Positions 45,767 to 57,023 of a stretch of 64,000 nucleotides of DNA are shown piece after piece (positions within the stretch are counted from its first letter, which is position 1; each line of letters begins with the position of its first letter). A model generated the notes under the pieces. It was not told the DNA's origin. It did not search any database and was given only the letters and a program-made list of their open reading frames with translations. The translations under genes were made by a program, and so were the position numbers. The stretch comes from Spirometra erinaceieuropaei (Eukaryota; Platyhelminthes; Cestoda; Diphyllobothriidea; Diphyllobothriidae): the NCBI GenBank assembly GCA_902702965.1, contig CACRXP010000114.1, positions 90,062 to 154,061 on the forward strand, written 5' to 3'.

Positions 45767-46444
45767 CGGCAAGACGGCTGGTGGTGCACGCAGCAGCCGA
45801 CGAATTCAAATGTGCCCGAGTGGCTGTAAGGTGCGTCAACCACCAATAATATCCACCCGTCTCCAGTCACCTTTAAAGTACTCTCATGGCCACCAGAGTA
45901 TACTATTAGTTGGCAAACGTCCATCGTCCGACTCTTGACGCGTCCGGATAGATTCAAGGCTGTCAGACATGGTAAAAGATGCCCAGACCTGCTTGAGAAT
46001 TGGTATGCCAATGTCAATTTTAGTATCTCATTCTTCCCTGTCTCGTGTACCAGCCGACTCGTCGAGCATACTTGTGAAATTGTTGAAATTGGCCAGGTAA
46101 ATGGCACTGCACGAAGTTGTACATCTAAGACTGGCATCGCGGACATGTGTGGCAGTGGTTGTGCGATCAAGTGGGCACGGCAGCTGTAGCGGAAGCTGCA
46201 ATAATTCCTGAAGCCCGATAGCCGTGCATCAACAATTTTATCCCCGCTGGTTTTTTCAGGGTAAGCCTAGAGGTAGTCGCTGTTTTACAGCTTCCCGCAT
46301 GTGTTTTGCATCACCCTAAAAACCACTGAAAAGAGGTAGTTTAAAGATCAAAATGTATGTTATGAATGTGAGTTTTATCCGTATTTGGCGGAGTTTTTTG
46401 ATGGCATTATTTTTTTGGACAATCTGCAACATTGAGTAATCTTT
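45767..46444. other. Stretch open on both strands, unassigned
   Basis: The minus strand is open from 46170 to 45745 (141 codons), while the plus strand is open at 45747-45938 and 45935-46189. None has a domain I recognise. The minus-strand frame runs 22 bp into the foldback copy 4, so at least its end is not a native protein. Confidence 0.35.
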
Positions 46445-46868
46445 TCCTGTATCTATGCGACTGCATTTGAATCATTCGGCCTTATCTTCCGCTAGTTATG
46501 GTATCAGCTGAGGCGAGATGTACTGTGTCACAGTTATTTCATGCTTCCCCATATTTGCCTGTGATCAGATAACCGTAAGTAGCCCTCGCTCGTAAAAGGT
46601 AAAAGGTAAGTTAAGGATGAAGGCTGGAATTAAAATTGAAATTCCATTTCAATGTTGCGTTTGGGGGTTGAGGTTAAGACAAGGGAATCTGCACATAGCT
46701 GAATTTAGCACAAGACTGTCCGTGATGCGACGATACCTGATCGTAAGCATGCCGCCGATTTTCAATTCTCTAATACCAATGCTACCTTTGAGATTTCACG
46801 CAAATGGTATGCAGATTTATCGGTACTTTATCCTGTCCGGAGGATGTAAGTATTAGTCTCTGAAAGAA

Positions 46869-46923
46869 GATGAACCCGCGATCAATGCGGCAGTATGTCT
46901 ATTAGTCTGAGCTACCGGTCTCG
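46869..46923 (-). repeat. tRNA-like segment in the PLE tail, copy A
   Basis: On the minus strand GAGACCGGTAGCTCAGACTA, then AATAGACATACTGCC and GCGGGTTCATC. The first part resembles a tRNA acceptor/D-arm with an A-box-like TAGCTCAGACTAATAG, and the last part a B-box-like GGTTCATC. Stem pairing is poor and no tRNA would fold well, so this may be a SINE-derived tail or a coincidence. Confidence 0.35.
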
Positions 46924-47184
46924 TCATCATCAGAGACTGTGAGAGTGTGACGTCAACTGAGCAGTATTGCAGTCAAACAGAGGAGGGGAGAGGGATAGAA
47001 GTGAAGGTGGTGTTTGCGGAAAGGCTCAGTCCACGCCGTCTCACGGTGGCGCGAATGCGTACACTTTTGGCTAAGGCTGGATCTCGCCTCTTGGTTGTGT
47101 GAACGAAGCGTGTGATAGCAGGGGGGGGGACACATTGACGTGACTGATGATGGACTTGCAGTCAGACAACTAGGCCTCCAGCAG

Positions 47185-47550
47185 TTATCGCCCTGTCCTG
47201 TTGCTGTCTCGCGTAATTATCCGCGTGTTGGCGAAGTTGAATTCGTGGACTTTATACAGGGTGTCAGTTGCGACCTGAGCCAGTGGTTCGTCTCTCCGGA
47301 CTGCTCGTTTATGCTCCGTTATTCGCGAGCTAGGCCGCCGTCTCGTCTGTCCTCTATAGTGGCGAGAGCAGTCACGCCAAGGGATCTGATAGACGACATT
47401 AGATTTCTTTCCTGCGTCCTGTCGGTTCTTTTTTGCACGATTTTGGTGCGCATGGTAGCTGCCGGATGGTGGACGATAAACAGGTCGAGCTCTGCAACGA
47501 TACGTTTCGTCGTTTCTGGTACGTTGTTTATCTATCGTAAAAGGCACCAC
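47185..47550 (-). pseudogene. Penelope-like GIY-YIG endonuclease, copy A
   Basis: The minus-strand 121-codon frame contains VVYQIPWRDCSRHYRGQT, where the family has a Y-x-I-P-C..C...YIG-x-T motif: the first Cys is Trp and YIG has become YRG. RRRPSSRITEHKRAVRR follows, the conserved Arg helix and EHK. It continues with LAQVATDTLYKVHEFNF and NRTGR, the usual end of the domain. In active elements this nuclease provides the DNA nick. Loss of the YIG isoleucine and the zinc-binding-type Cys suggests an inactive copy. The ATG is an internal methionine. Confidence 0.8.
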
Positions 47551-47689
47551 AGCGTTAGTGACTCCCTTCCGTTTGTTCGCCGATGGTGCGTGCGACGAAG
47601 CTGTTTAGGTATCCATTTCTTGCTCCGTGGTCCGAAAGATGTCTTAGTTCTCTTTCTCGCCCCTCTGGTTCACTGAAGTGCATTTTTGT

Positions 47690-47862
47690 CCTTTAGGAGA
47701 AGGCGCTAAGGTAGCTGCGTTCGTGCGCCATCGGGTGGTTTCTATGGTAGTTGAGAACCTGAATCGTGTTAGTCTCGTTTCTATGTACTGTAAAGCTGAA
47801 TTCTTTGCGCAATCTGCATGTGACAAGGACGTCAAGGAGAGGCGCCTGTTCGGCGCACTCTT
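47690..47862 (-). pseudogene. Penelope-like RT C-terminal segment, copy A
   Basis: On the minus strand one frame reads PLLDVLVTCRLRKEFSFTVH, then NTIQVLNYHRNHP and AHERSYLSAFS, followed by a stop near 47693. These match the family's PFLDVLV, TVYRKPTNT and HP.AHKRS blocks. It lies upstream of the endonuclease in the same transcription direction, about 140 bp away. Confidence 0.75.
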
Positions 47863-48009
47863 CTTCAATTCTAAACTAAGTATTGGGAAGATTTCGGTAA
47901 GCAGGTCTTGAAAGTCTGCTATTCAGCTCCTTTCAATTAGAACAAGCGTGTTTGATAAAAGCGAACAGGCGAGTTACAGGTTACAGAAGACGAAGATGTG
48001 AACACTGGA

Positions 48010-48143
48010 ACAAGGAATTTATTGGCTTGATTTCTCGGATTCTCACTCGAATCAATCGTCAGAGAAAGTCACAGAATCTGCGACTGACTCTGATGACGGA
48101 TTTGAGCGAGAATCCGAGACATCAGGCCAATAAATTCCTGGTT
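48010..48143. repeat. Second head-to-head pair of PLE tail hairpins
   Basis: Left arm about 48010-48072, right arm about 48082-48143, spacer about 10 bp. On the minus strand the left hairpin reads CTGACGA, stem GATTC/GAATC, then GAGAAATC. On the plus strand the right one reads CTGATGA (48090-48096), stem GGATT/AATCC, then GAGACATC (48116-48123) and AGGCCAATAAA. GAAA is changed to GAGA in both, so catalysis is doubtful. The minus-strand arm points toward the PLE fragment at 47856-46445, suggesting it is that element's upstream tail. Confidence 0.7.
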
Positions 48144-49450
48144 TTAGTATGGTACTTTCTATCATGGCTCCATGTGGAGCAATAAATTCAACTGGCCTAG
48201 GCTCCTCCATAATAAAATTGGCTTTAAGACTAAGCACCCTGAGTCCTTGTTCGGTTAACTACCTGGACGATGGATTGTGCACATACATTTGTTTCTTTTG
48301 TATTGGGGCTTCAGTTTTCAGGGCTTCTTATCTGGATTCGGGCCTTTTAACTTATGTCTCGTATTTGCCAAAATGAATATAGCTTGGCCAAGGAAATCGG
48401 TAACGGATGTGCCCAACAATGACGCAGAGTCCGTCCTTTTTGTCCAGTGACGGCACCGCACTTGTGTCTGGCCAGGTGGTAGTCGTTTATCAACACTCTT
48501 GTCATTTGCTTTTGAAAACGTTGCGCAACGTTCCTGCCCAACTTACTGTTCACTGGAGGCTTGTAACATAGACTCTTTGGTGCCAGTCCTTCATAGATAC
48601 ACATTTGCAAATGCGTACCTGCTCATTGATTGCTGCCTCTCGAGTGGAGGATTTCTCCTAGCTGCGAGCTGTATAAAGTTCATCACACCCTATATTCTTG
48701 CTAATGGAAGACATTTCGCGAGTACTATGCTCTTTTTGCAAAGAAAACGAGCGCTCAAGCACTAAAACAGTGCGTATGTTTGCGAGCTTTCGTTCTCATG
48801 CAGGAGACTGTAATCAGAGAATATGAGAACACAACGTCAAATGAGAGCTTTGTATTCAAACAAGGGAAAGGGAGTAAATTTTTTTGGGGGATTATATGCG
48901 GTCAAATTAAGAAGATGAAAACCCTTGTGATTCTACAAAGTGAAAGTTGGCTAGCGATTTCAACTTTTAAATCTGCACCTGACGTTTGGCTTTTTCCAGC
49001 AGATCCCATTTGTACGCTGTACTTTTGAGAGGCCGATCAAGTAATCAATTTCCACTCGCGTAAAATTTAAATGTTTGCTGGTTGTGTCAGCTTTATCTTC
49101 AGCATTTAATGCTTCTCTGGAAAATAAAATTTCTTTATCATCCGGTTTTTACAGTGTCTGGGCAAAATAAACCTGCATATGCAGCGTCTAAAAATAAAGT
49201 GTAAACCACTTTGGCATAGCTTACTGCGAAGTCGAATTTCGTGATAATTTAAAAATAGAAAACTAAACATCTCGACCGGAAACCTGAATGTAGGTGTCTA
49301 ATCAACTTTTAACGGATATAGCAAACTGGAAGATAAACGGAAAGTCAGTTTGTTGAGTTGAAAACAAAGACGATCAACTCTGCACTTTCGACTTTCCAAC
49401 TAAGTCGGATGACAGATGAATACTGCTCGAAGAATGTATTAGCTTGCACA
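48144..49450. other. Anonymous DNA up to the second gap
   Basis: Short ORFs only (for example 88 codons at 48499 plus and 82 codons at 48780 plus). No domain or shared repeat recognised. Confidence 0.4.
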
Positions 49451-49622
49451 NNNNNNNNNNNNNNNNNNNNNNNNNNNNNNNNNNNNNNNNNNNNNNNNNN
49501 NNNNNNNNNNNNNNNNNNNNNNNNNNNNNNNNNNNNNNNNNNNNNNNNNNNNNNNNNNNNNNNNNNNNNNNNNNNNNNNNNNNNNNNNNNNNNNNNNNNN
49601 NNNNNNNNNNNNNNNNNNNNNN
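49451..49622. other. Assembly gap (172 N)
   Basis: A run of N. The duplicated PLE block B resumes at the first base after the gap, so the duplication's true left limit may be hidden here. Confidence 0.99.
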
Positions 49623-50048
49623 TCCTGTATCTATGCGACTGCATTTGAATCATTCGGCCTTATCTTCCGCTAGTTATGGTATCAGCTGAGGCGAGATGTA
49701 CTGTGTCACAGTTATTTCATGCTTCCCCATATTTGCCTGTGATCAGATAACCGTAAGTAGCCCTCGCTCGTAAAAGGTAAAAGGTAAGTTTAGGATGAAG
49801 GCTGGAATTAAAATTGAAATTCCATTTCAATGTTGCGTTTGGGGGTTGAGGTTAAGACAAGAGAATCTGCACATAGCAGAATTTGTAATAGGACTGTCCG
49901 TGATGCGACAGATACCTGGTCTTGGGCATGCCGCCGATTTTCAGTTCTCTAATACCAATGCTACCGTTGAGATTCCACGCAAATGGTATGCAGATTTGTC
50001 GGTAATTTATCCTGTCCGGAGGATGTAAGTATTAGTCTCTGCAAAGAA

Positions 50049-50103
50049 GATGAACCCGCGATTAATGGGGCAGTATGTCTATTAGTCTGGGCTTACGGTC
50101 TCG
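50049..50103 (-). repeat. tRNA-like segment in the PLE tail, copy B
   Basis: Counterpart of 46869-46923. Here the A-box-like part is weaker (GTAAGCCCAGAC) while GCGGGTTCATC is retained. Confidence 0.3.
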
Positions 50104-50393
50104 TCATCATCAGAGACTGTGAGAGTGTGACATCAAATGAGCAGTTTTGCAGTCCAACAGAGGAGGGAAGAGAGATAGAAGTGGAGGTGGTGTTCGCGGG
50201 AAGGCTCGGCCCACGACGTCTCACGGCGACACGACTGCGTACACTTTTGGCTAAGGCTGAATCTCGCCTCTTGGTTGTGAGAACGAAGCGCGCGATAGCA
50301 GGGGGGACACATTGACATGACTGATGATGGAGTTGCTGTCAGACACCTAAGCCTCCAGCAGTTATCGCCCTGTCCTGTTGCTGTCTCGCGTAA

Positions 50394-50612
50394 TTATCCG
50401 CGTGTTGGCGAAGTTGAATTCGTGGCCTTCATCCAGGGTGTCAGTTGCGACCTGAGCCAGTGGGTCGCCCCTCCGGACTGCTCGATTATGCTCCGTTGTA
50501 TCGTCTGTCCTCCATAATGGCGAGGGCAGTCACGGCAAGGGATCTGATAGAAGTCACTAGATTGTTTTCCAGCGTCCTGTCGGTCCTTCCTTTGCACGAT
50601 TTTGGTGCGCAT
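50394..50612 (-). pseudogene. Penelope-like GIY-YIG endonuclease, copy B
   Basis: A 72-codon minus-strand frame contains FYQIPCRDCPRHYGGQT, retaining Cys-x-x-Cys, with the YIG box altered to YGG. A deletion and frameshift remove the EHK helix seen in copy A, and the remainder of the domain is in another frame. Non-functional. Confidence 0.7.
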
Positions 50613-51015
50613 GGTAGCTGTCGGATGGTGGACGATATTCAGGTCGAACTCTGCGTCGATACGTTTCGTCGTTTCTGGTACGTTGTTTACCTATGGTAAA
50701 AGACACCACAGAGTTAGTGAATCCACTCCGTTTGTTCGCCGCTGATGCGTTCGACGAAGCTGTTTAGGTATCCATTTCTTGCTCCGTGGTCCGAAAGATG
50801 TCTTAGTTCTCTTTCTCGTCCCTCTAGTTCACTGAAATGCATTTTTGTCCTTTAGGAGAAGGCGCTTAGGTAGCTGCGTTCGTGCGCCATCGGGTGGTTT
50901 CTATGGTAGTTGAGAACCTGAATCGTGTTAGTCTCGTTTCTATGTACTGTGAAGCTAAACTCTTCGCGCAATCTGCATGTGACAAGGACGTCAAGAAGAG
51001 GCGCCTGTTCGGCGC

Positions 51016-51748
51016 TTAAAAATTCAATCATATTTTACAGAAAACATCTACAAAATATTCATTTTTGCTCTTTCAAAAAACAATTTCGTTTTTCGGCAAT
51101 CGCATTGCTCGAAGGAGTGAGATAATTTAGTTTTAAAAGTTTGTACTTGTAGGATTTTTATGACCGTAAAATGTTTTTTCATAAAACATTATGTCTCTAC
51201 ATTTACTAATTTTGCTTGTTAAGTTTACAATGTGGCTCATATTCACTTCAAGGTTTTATGAACCCCATAAGTTCTTATCGTAATATCGTAGTGACATTTA
51301 CGGTTTTCATCATGCGGAAAATATATGGATTGAAGTTTGGAAACCCTAAATGCAAAGGTTACGGCAGTTCGGGTTCAAAATATTCCAGGACTTGTCGAAA
51401 ATTTCGAAAACCCCATTATAAACCTCTTTTACAGACTTTACTATCTACCGAATGAGTAGACAACTGAGCGTTTTTTTGTGTGGATTCTATAAAATATAAT
51501 TGGCTTTTTAAGGACATCAAAAATCGACGAGGTAATTCATGCCACTTAAGTAGCCATTCTTCACAGTGTGTTTTCTGCATGCGGCCGGGAAAGAATTTTA
51601 TCCGAATGTCGCATTTTGAAAAACGGAAATATTATAACTATGCTCCTCGAAAATCACTTTCATTACAATATTTAAGTAATCTTTTTGAAATGAAAAACGC
51701 AATTTAAAATTTCGGTTAAAATTTTATGATATAGCGCACCTACTGTTA
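51016..51748. mobile_element. Foldback element, copy 5, truncated and inverted
   Basis: Begins inside an arm at AAAAATTCAATCATATTTTACAG, which corresponds to the mid-arm AAAATTCAATTATATT of copy 1, so one outer end is missing. The opposite end is complete (GCGCACCTACTGTTA). The loop occurs in reverse orientation relative to copies 1, 3 and 4 (AACCCCATAAGTTCTTATC near 51260). The missing end adjoins the PLE duplicate at 51015. Confidence 0.75.
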
Positions 51749-52248
51749 ATCCATCATCGGAAATGGTATTGATGAAGTATAACGGCTGCAGTTACCGTGC
51801 AACTGCATCTGTAGGAAGCCAAAGATCCCCGCATTTTTCGCAGATGCATAGGCCTGGTGCGATAGTTACTTCATAATCAACAATCCAGGCTTTGTTTGTT
51901 GTAATTCTCGTTGATCCCTCGGGAGAATATCGCTGAGCATTTAGGCTCAAGGCCATGACAGAAAAGGGTTTGTCCGTCCACAAAAACCCACGCCCTTAAT
52001 AATAATTCTTCTCAGGAATATTATCCGCATATAGTAAGAGGAGAACTTATAACATTTAGCGGTCGACGGCGGAACGTTCCTCACACGGTTGTCACCTCAC
52101 GCGAGAATTTTGGCAAGGTTGGACTTAAATGTATGGTCGATTCCCGTCAAATGGACTGCGCTTTCGTGTTTGTCGTTATTCGTTCTCATTTTATTGTGTT
52201 TTTGGTCATCCGCGTCAAGCATAGACTTTCAGTCGCTTCGACGTATTC

Positions 52249-53070
52249 GGTGACCGATTGCATGGCATGCTTACCAAAATTATGGAACGCATTCGAAGAA
52301 CTAATTAATTGACGGCGCAATGTTAGTCATCGTAAAGCGTAATCCCAAGATATTTTGGTTATGCCGAAATGCCGGATTTCAAATGCGACTCTTCTCGACC
52401 GCTTGAAAAAACCGTAATCGGCATTAATGCCCATTTACTTAGTATGTAATCGACTTTCCGATTTCCGATGCCCCTAAAAAATCAGAGAAGGCATGCACAG
52501 AAATATGTGCTCTCTTACAAATTTGGCAGTTGATGGCGACTTCTTCAAAGTTTATACTGCAACAAAGTGTATATTTGGGTTTTGGGATTGTCTTTCACTT
52601 ACATTGATTTTTATCGTTTATAGTCTAGTAACTGCAAGCCTTTCATAAAAGCGAAAAGCACAAGCGGCTCTATGGCATAACTAGCAGATCATATAGGACT
52701 CCGAAATTTCGTCATGGGAACTGACCCTGTAATATACGTCATAGGCGGCATTCTTGAATAGACAAATGTAAGTCTATTTGAATGTACATGTCACGGCCTT
52801 TACAATTTGGACTATTGCAAATTTTTTTAAATCAGTGCATACAATTTCTTCGAGTATCACGCTAAAATATGTCGCGGTTTGTAACTACATTCTTGATCGA
52901 AAATACCGTAAATCGATAAAAAAATTCCAAAATACGAAACGTATTATTATTTGCCACTCAGGGTTTTTTCAAGCGGACGAGGGGCCATACGCCAAAATTC
53001 CCCATCCTAGCGTGACTTAAATATCGGAAATGCATTTAGAGATTGGAGTTATCTTTCATGCGATCAGCCG
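52249..53070. mobile_element. Foldback element, copy 6, strongly degraded
   Basis: GTGACCGATTGCATGGCATGCTT at the left matches the GTGACCGAGCTCATGAAATG end of the 61-kb copy. GATTTCCGATGCCCCTAAAA near 52457-52478 matches the mid-arm. GGAAATGCATTTAGAG and TCTTTCATGCGATCAG at the right (53027-53067) correspond to the opposite end. Arms retain only patchy pairing. Confidence 0.5.
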
Positions 53071-53627
53071 CTGTTTTAGAAATACCGTGTCCACAACTGC
53101 ACGGGACGCAGAAAATGACTTCAGACTTTCGGCCTCCCGATTTGGTGTCCGCTAACATCCCTGCGGTCTGCGTTTCAGCCCAACTTCTAATAGTGCTGAA
53201 GGGCGACTGACTGCTTCCGAGATATTCTTTAGGTACGGGAGCGCTCACCAAAATTTTAAGTAGGCACGTTGCAGTATCTCTCCGCACGTTTGCACATGAA
53301 CGTAGTGGTTTTTATGCCGGCAGCAAAGTGGTGCGTGATGTGCAAAAAAGGTGTGCTTGATATGTTTTTTTAAGAATTATTAATTTGGCATTCAACGGGT
53401 AGAGCACTTCTGCGGCTTCTGATTTACTGTGGAATCGAAAAGCAGTCAGAGTTCAGTGCTCCTAGGCCCACGACAGCTGTGAGACAATAATTGTGTTTTT
53501 TGTGCGCACGATCCATTCGTGCGCATAACTTGCAGACAGATTGGAAACTTAACACGCGACGACTTGAGCTACGGTACTAAAGACACAGATACAATACATG
53601 TCTAGGCCATCTTTCCAGATGTGTAGG

Positions 53628-54615
53628 TACAGTAGGCGGGCTTACTCGTGAAATGTCAATTGAAATTCCGAAATGCGTTTTCGTTTTAAAAGGATTAATT
53701 TTTAAGGGTTGTAAAACCAATCACCGTTCAGCATAATTTTATACTAATCCAGTTACCGCAGGACGCCGACTTTTGAACTAACTCTTTTTCTGCTGCATCC
53801 AAAAATAATACTCCGTGCACAACGGCTACTTATGTTGCATTCATTTTTTCATTGAATTTCGATGCATTTAAAGTTCAATTATATTTCATAGAAAACATGC
53901 ATAAAAATATTCATTCTTATGGTTTTTTAAATAGCAAACTGCTTCTTGTGTCATTTTTATACCCGACGGAAAGTTATATTTCGGTTTAGAAAAGTTTCAA
54001 ATTGTGAGACTTTTCAATACTATAGATTTTGCTAAATCCTCATGTCTCGGCAGTTATCAACGTGGCTTGTAAAGTAACCAACGAAGTTCCAATAGACTGC
54101 TTGCCTTTATGAGACTTTTATGGCTCCCATTTATTACCGCAGTGAAATGTGTGGTTTTCCATACGCGGATATTATACCACTTATATTGTGGCAACCCTAC
54201 ATGCAAGTGTAACGGCTGGTTGCGTTCAAAATTATTCAGGAACTGCAAATGTTTTACAAAACCAAATGATTCGCTTCCTTCGGGGGCAAAGCTGCAAGAG
54301 GACGTAATTTTTGACTGGATGAGCAAAAGAATAAGCAGGTTTGTGACCTTTTCCAAGACATATAATTGAATCTTTAAGGGCACCGAAAATCAATGAAAAA
54401 ACGCATGCTACATAAATAGTCATTTTTACGGCTTTATTTTTTGCATGTCACCAGCAAGACGTTTGTTCAAAAGCCGGCGTCCTGCGGTAACTGAATTATT
54501 ATAGAATTATGCTGCATGATTAGTGGACTTACAGCCCTGCTTAATTAATCTTTTCGAAACGAAAATGCATTTCGGAATTTCTGTTAACATTTCGTAAGTT
54601 AGCCCACTGACTGTA
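53628..54615. mobile_element. Foldback element, copy 7, full length with TA borders
   Basis: TA (53628-53629) then CAGTAGGCGGGCTTACTCG. The right end reads GTTAGCCCACTGACTG then TA (54614-54615). Arms about 440 bp; the loop near 54085-54170 is in reverse orientation to copy 1. At 988 bp it nearly matches copies 1 and 3 in size. The 108-codon frame inside (54057-54383 minus) is arm and loop text without a domain. Confidence 0.85.
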
Positions 54616-56299
54616 GATTCACAAGCATGAGCTCGGCAGTGTTAGACTAGCTCCTGTATTTGTATATAAATTGGAGAAATATTCCTATAGCGCAGAAGGC
54701 AGATATCCCGAGAAACCTAAATGGACGTCAGATACATTGAACAGAAAAAGGAGAAATGTATTTGATGAATCTTTGACGGTGCTTCCATTTAACCTCGTCA
54801 AAGCTTAAGTAAATGCATTAAAACCACTAGCATTTCACACCTGCTTACAAAACGAACACTTGTTTGATGTTTGCGCCAGTAAGCGACCGCTATATGCCTC
54901 TTCCACCGTTCCCCTGACTTCTTTCACTGTATGCCGATTTCTGTTTGACTCATTTGACTGCATGGTTTCGAAACTCTCGGTTGTTTTGGTAAGACAAACG
55001 ACGGCTACGCAAGTTGTATCTGCGAAAATGGCGTGCCCGATGCATATGATATGGGTTGAGACGGATGTTCAAGTCTCTTAACTGCTACTTTATGATTGTG
55101 GACGCGCGGGGAGGCGGATTTTTCCTTTCGCCACACTTTTTGCGGCACCACAGTCACTGTGAGCGATCTGGTAGATGATTTCCTTCTTAACCAAATACCA
55201 CAGCCTATATTTAGGATGTTTGTTCTGAATTTGTAGTGGGTTTGTACAACTTAAGTGTTGTTCGGCGGGTTCAGACAGGATTCTAATAAAGGAAAGGCTT
55301 CGTCAAGTAGCTGCTCGGAGCGCCGGAGTGGAACGGCCTAGTTTGTTTGCTTTAACCCTTGTTGTCACGTGTGTCGGCGCACGAAATCTCGAGCGTAACC
55401 ATTCCGTGAAAATAATTCGGACAAGTAATTAAGTTCTGCTTAGTAGCTTTATTTGTCAGGACAATGTACGTTTGCTTGCTGAAGCAGAAGGTGGACGATA
55501 TTACCCTAGGGAGAGACTGGTTTCTTAGTTTCACAATGCAGAATAATTTATGCGAAAATTTTCTTGCAGTAAACAGGTGCTTGTTCATTTCCGCATCGGC
55601 TCGATTTTTCAACCATACGTTCGAAGAGAAAAGCGTTCGCAAAGAAGTTTGCGAATGAATACTTTTTCGGTTTTCTTATCACGCGCGTGTTTGTTAGACT
55701 TTTGTTACAAATCCTTCCAGTCGTCATGACCGGCCAGGTGAGGCAGTCACACCTCAATATTTATTTTATTTCTGGCGCTAAAACCCCAATATTGAATAAA
55801 CATTTTGACTTGTTTAAAGCTCGACACGATCGTTGATATTTTTTCACAGTTATGCAGACCTATTTCGCATAGATCACTCACTGTAGCCCATCTAGCACTG
55901 CAAGCCAAAAGAAGCCGAAATTTTGCACACACCTTGGCGTTCTGATTCTCAAAGTGTGTTCGCTTCAGAAGTATATCGAATGATCATATAGCGGGACCTG
56001 CTGACCACATTTCACTCTAAGTTCCAATTTAGAGCACTTACAGTGCATTGCAGAGTGACTTGCAATATATGCTGAGAAGTACCAACACATAAAACGGAAA
56101 GCAAAATGACCAAAACTGGCCTGGTAGCCGTCGTCAGCCAATCTCCTCCAAATCAAGATTTGATCGACTTTGTTGTTTGACGATTATGCTTTTAATTGTC
56201 CAAATTCCAATGAACATCTGTATGTATACTTTCTCCTTCTTGAAACGTTTGACCGTCTGATAGTGTTCTGCACACGCCGTAACATATTTAACTTTTGCC
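54616..56299. other. Anonymous DNA, no gene recognised
   Basis: Short ORFs on both strands. Near 56110-56145 there is a diverged counterpart of the 16.88-kb repeat motif. Confidence 0.4.
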
Positions 56300-56760
56300 T
56301 CTAAACAGGCCACGTGGCAGATGCGCTGGACCAATACGATGGCCATATTGGCATCTGGCAGGCGTTACCGAAATTGCAGACCATAAGAAGTTCCAACATT
56401 TCAGGGCAAGGTTGTAGGCAGACATCGCGCAAACGTGGACCCCTGCCGCCCCCATTGTTGTTTTTGGTCGAAAACTCGGTCATTTGCTGTGTGGACCAGG
56501 GGGTGTGGCAAGGAACGCCAAGGCGCGGGCTCGACCGCGCCATCCCTCGCCTCCAGACTTGTGGACTCTGTCTTTAGACCAGGTGCGGGTGAGGAAGGAG
56601 GAGAGATCGCGGCAGATGCTGCGTATGTCTGCATTCAGTGCGAAAGTCACTGTGTCTGCTGTCGTCTCGCTGTGGAGCGCACGGTGGACATCGTCTGTTG
56701 AAATTTCGTTGTTCTTAACTTACATTGGCATGCATTACGCTACCCAAGCAGACTCACTTT
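56300..56760. other. Locally GC-rich block open on both strands
   Basis: Frames of 77-92 codons overlap on both strands (56301-56543 minus, 56314-56577 plus, 56401-56634 minus, 56435-56701 plus, 56484-56762 plus). The segment is visibly GC-richer than its surroundings, which explains the lack of stops. No domain is recognised. It may be old retroelement coding sequence. Confidence 0.35.
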
Positions 56761-57003
56761 GAACTCCAAAGCATGCCTTCTACTTTTCTTAGTTGGTGAT
56801 GACACTTTTACCTCAAATCACTCCCTTGTAGCTGGCGGAATGACTTGCTCAAGTAGATACGTATAAACGGTGTGACCTGGACCCGCAATCTGGAATTTCA
56901 ATCGAACTAACGAGGGCCCAATTAGGGAGCAGGGCGACCCCAAGTTGGCCGACACACTAATACGCTCGGATGAACTCACAGGACGTCAGTTAATTCTGGA
57001 AGG

Positions 57004-57023
57004 ATATATATATAGAGAGAGAG
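57004..57023. repeat. (AT)n(AG)n microsatellite
   Basis: ATATATATATAGAGAGAGAG, a compound dinucleotide run. Confidence 0.8.

Larger units (their letters stand above)
46445..47856 (-). mobile_element. Penelope-like element fragment, minus strand, copy A of a 1.4-kb duplication
   Basis: On the minus strand the block holds the end of the RT (about 47856-47690), the GIY-YIG endonuclease (47550-47185), a 3' tail with CTGATGA (46933-46927), a tRNA-like stretch (46923-46869) and a terminal region to 46445. The whole block recurs in the same orientation at 49623-51015 with a few percent divergence plus indels, so it was duplicated after insertion or inserted twice. Confidence 0.75.
49623..51015 (-). 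mobile_element. Penelope-like element fragment, copy B of the 1.4-kb duplication
   Basis: Parallel to 46445-47856: terminal region, tRNA-like stretch (50049-50103), CTGATGA on the minus strand (50113-50107), endonuclease remains (50612-50394) and RT end (to about 51015). The endonuclease frame keeps the CxxC (IPCRDCPRHYGGQT) that copy A lost, but it has a frame disruption soon after. The YIG position reads YGG. The block ends abruptly at 51015, where a foldback element begins. Confidence 0.75.

Noticed and set aside
45745..46170. 141-codon minus-strand ORF as a host gene
   Set aside because: It overlaps the foldback end, is open on both strands and has no domain or codon pattern I can defend.
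49345..49689. Open frames crossing the 49.5-kb gap
   Set aside because: Consist largely of N. The real flanking codons show no domain.
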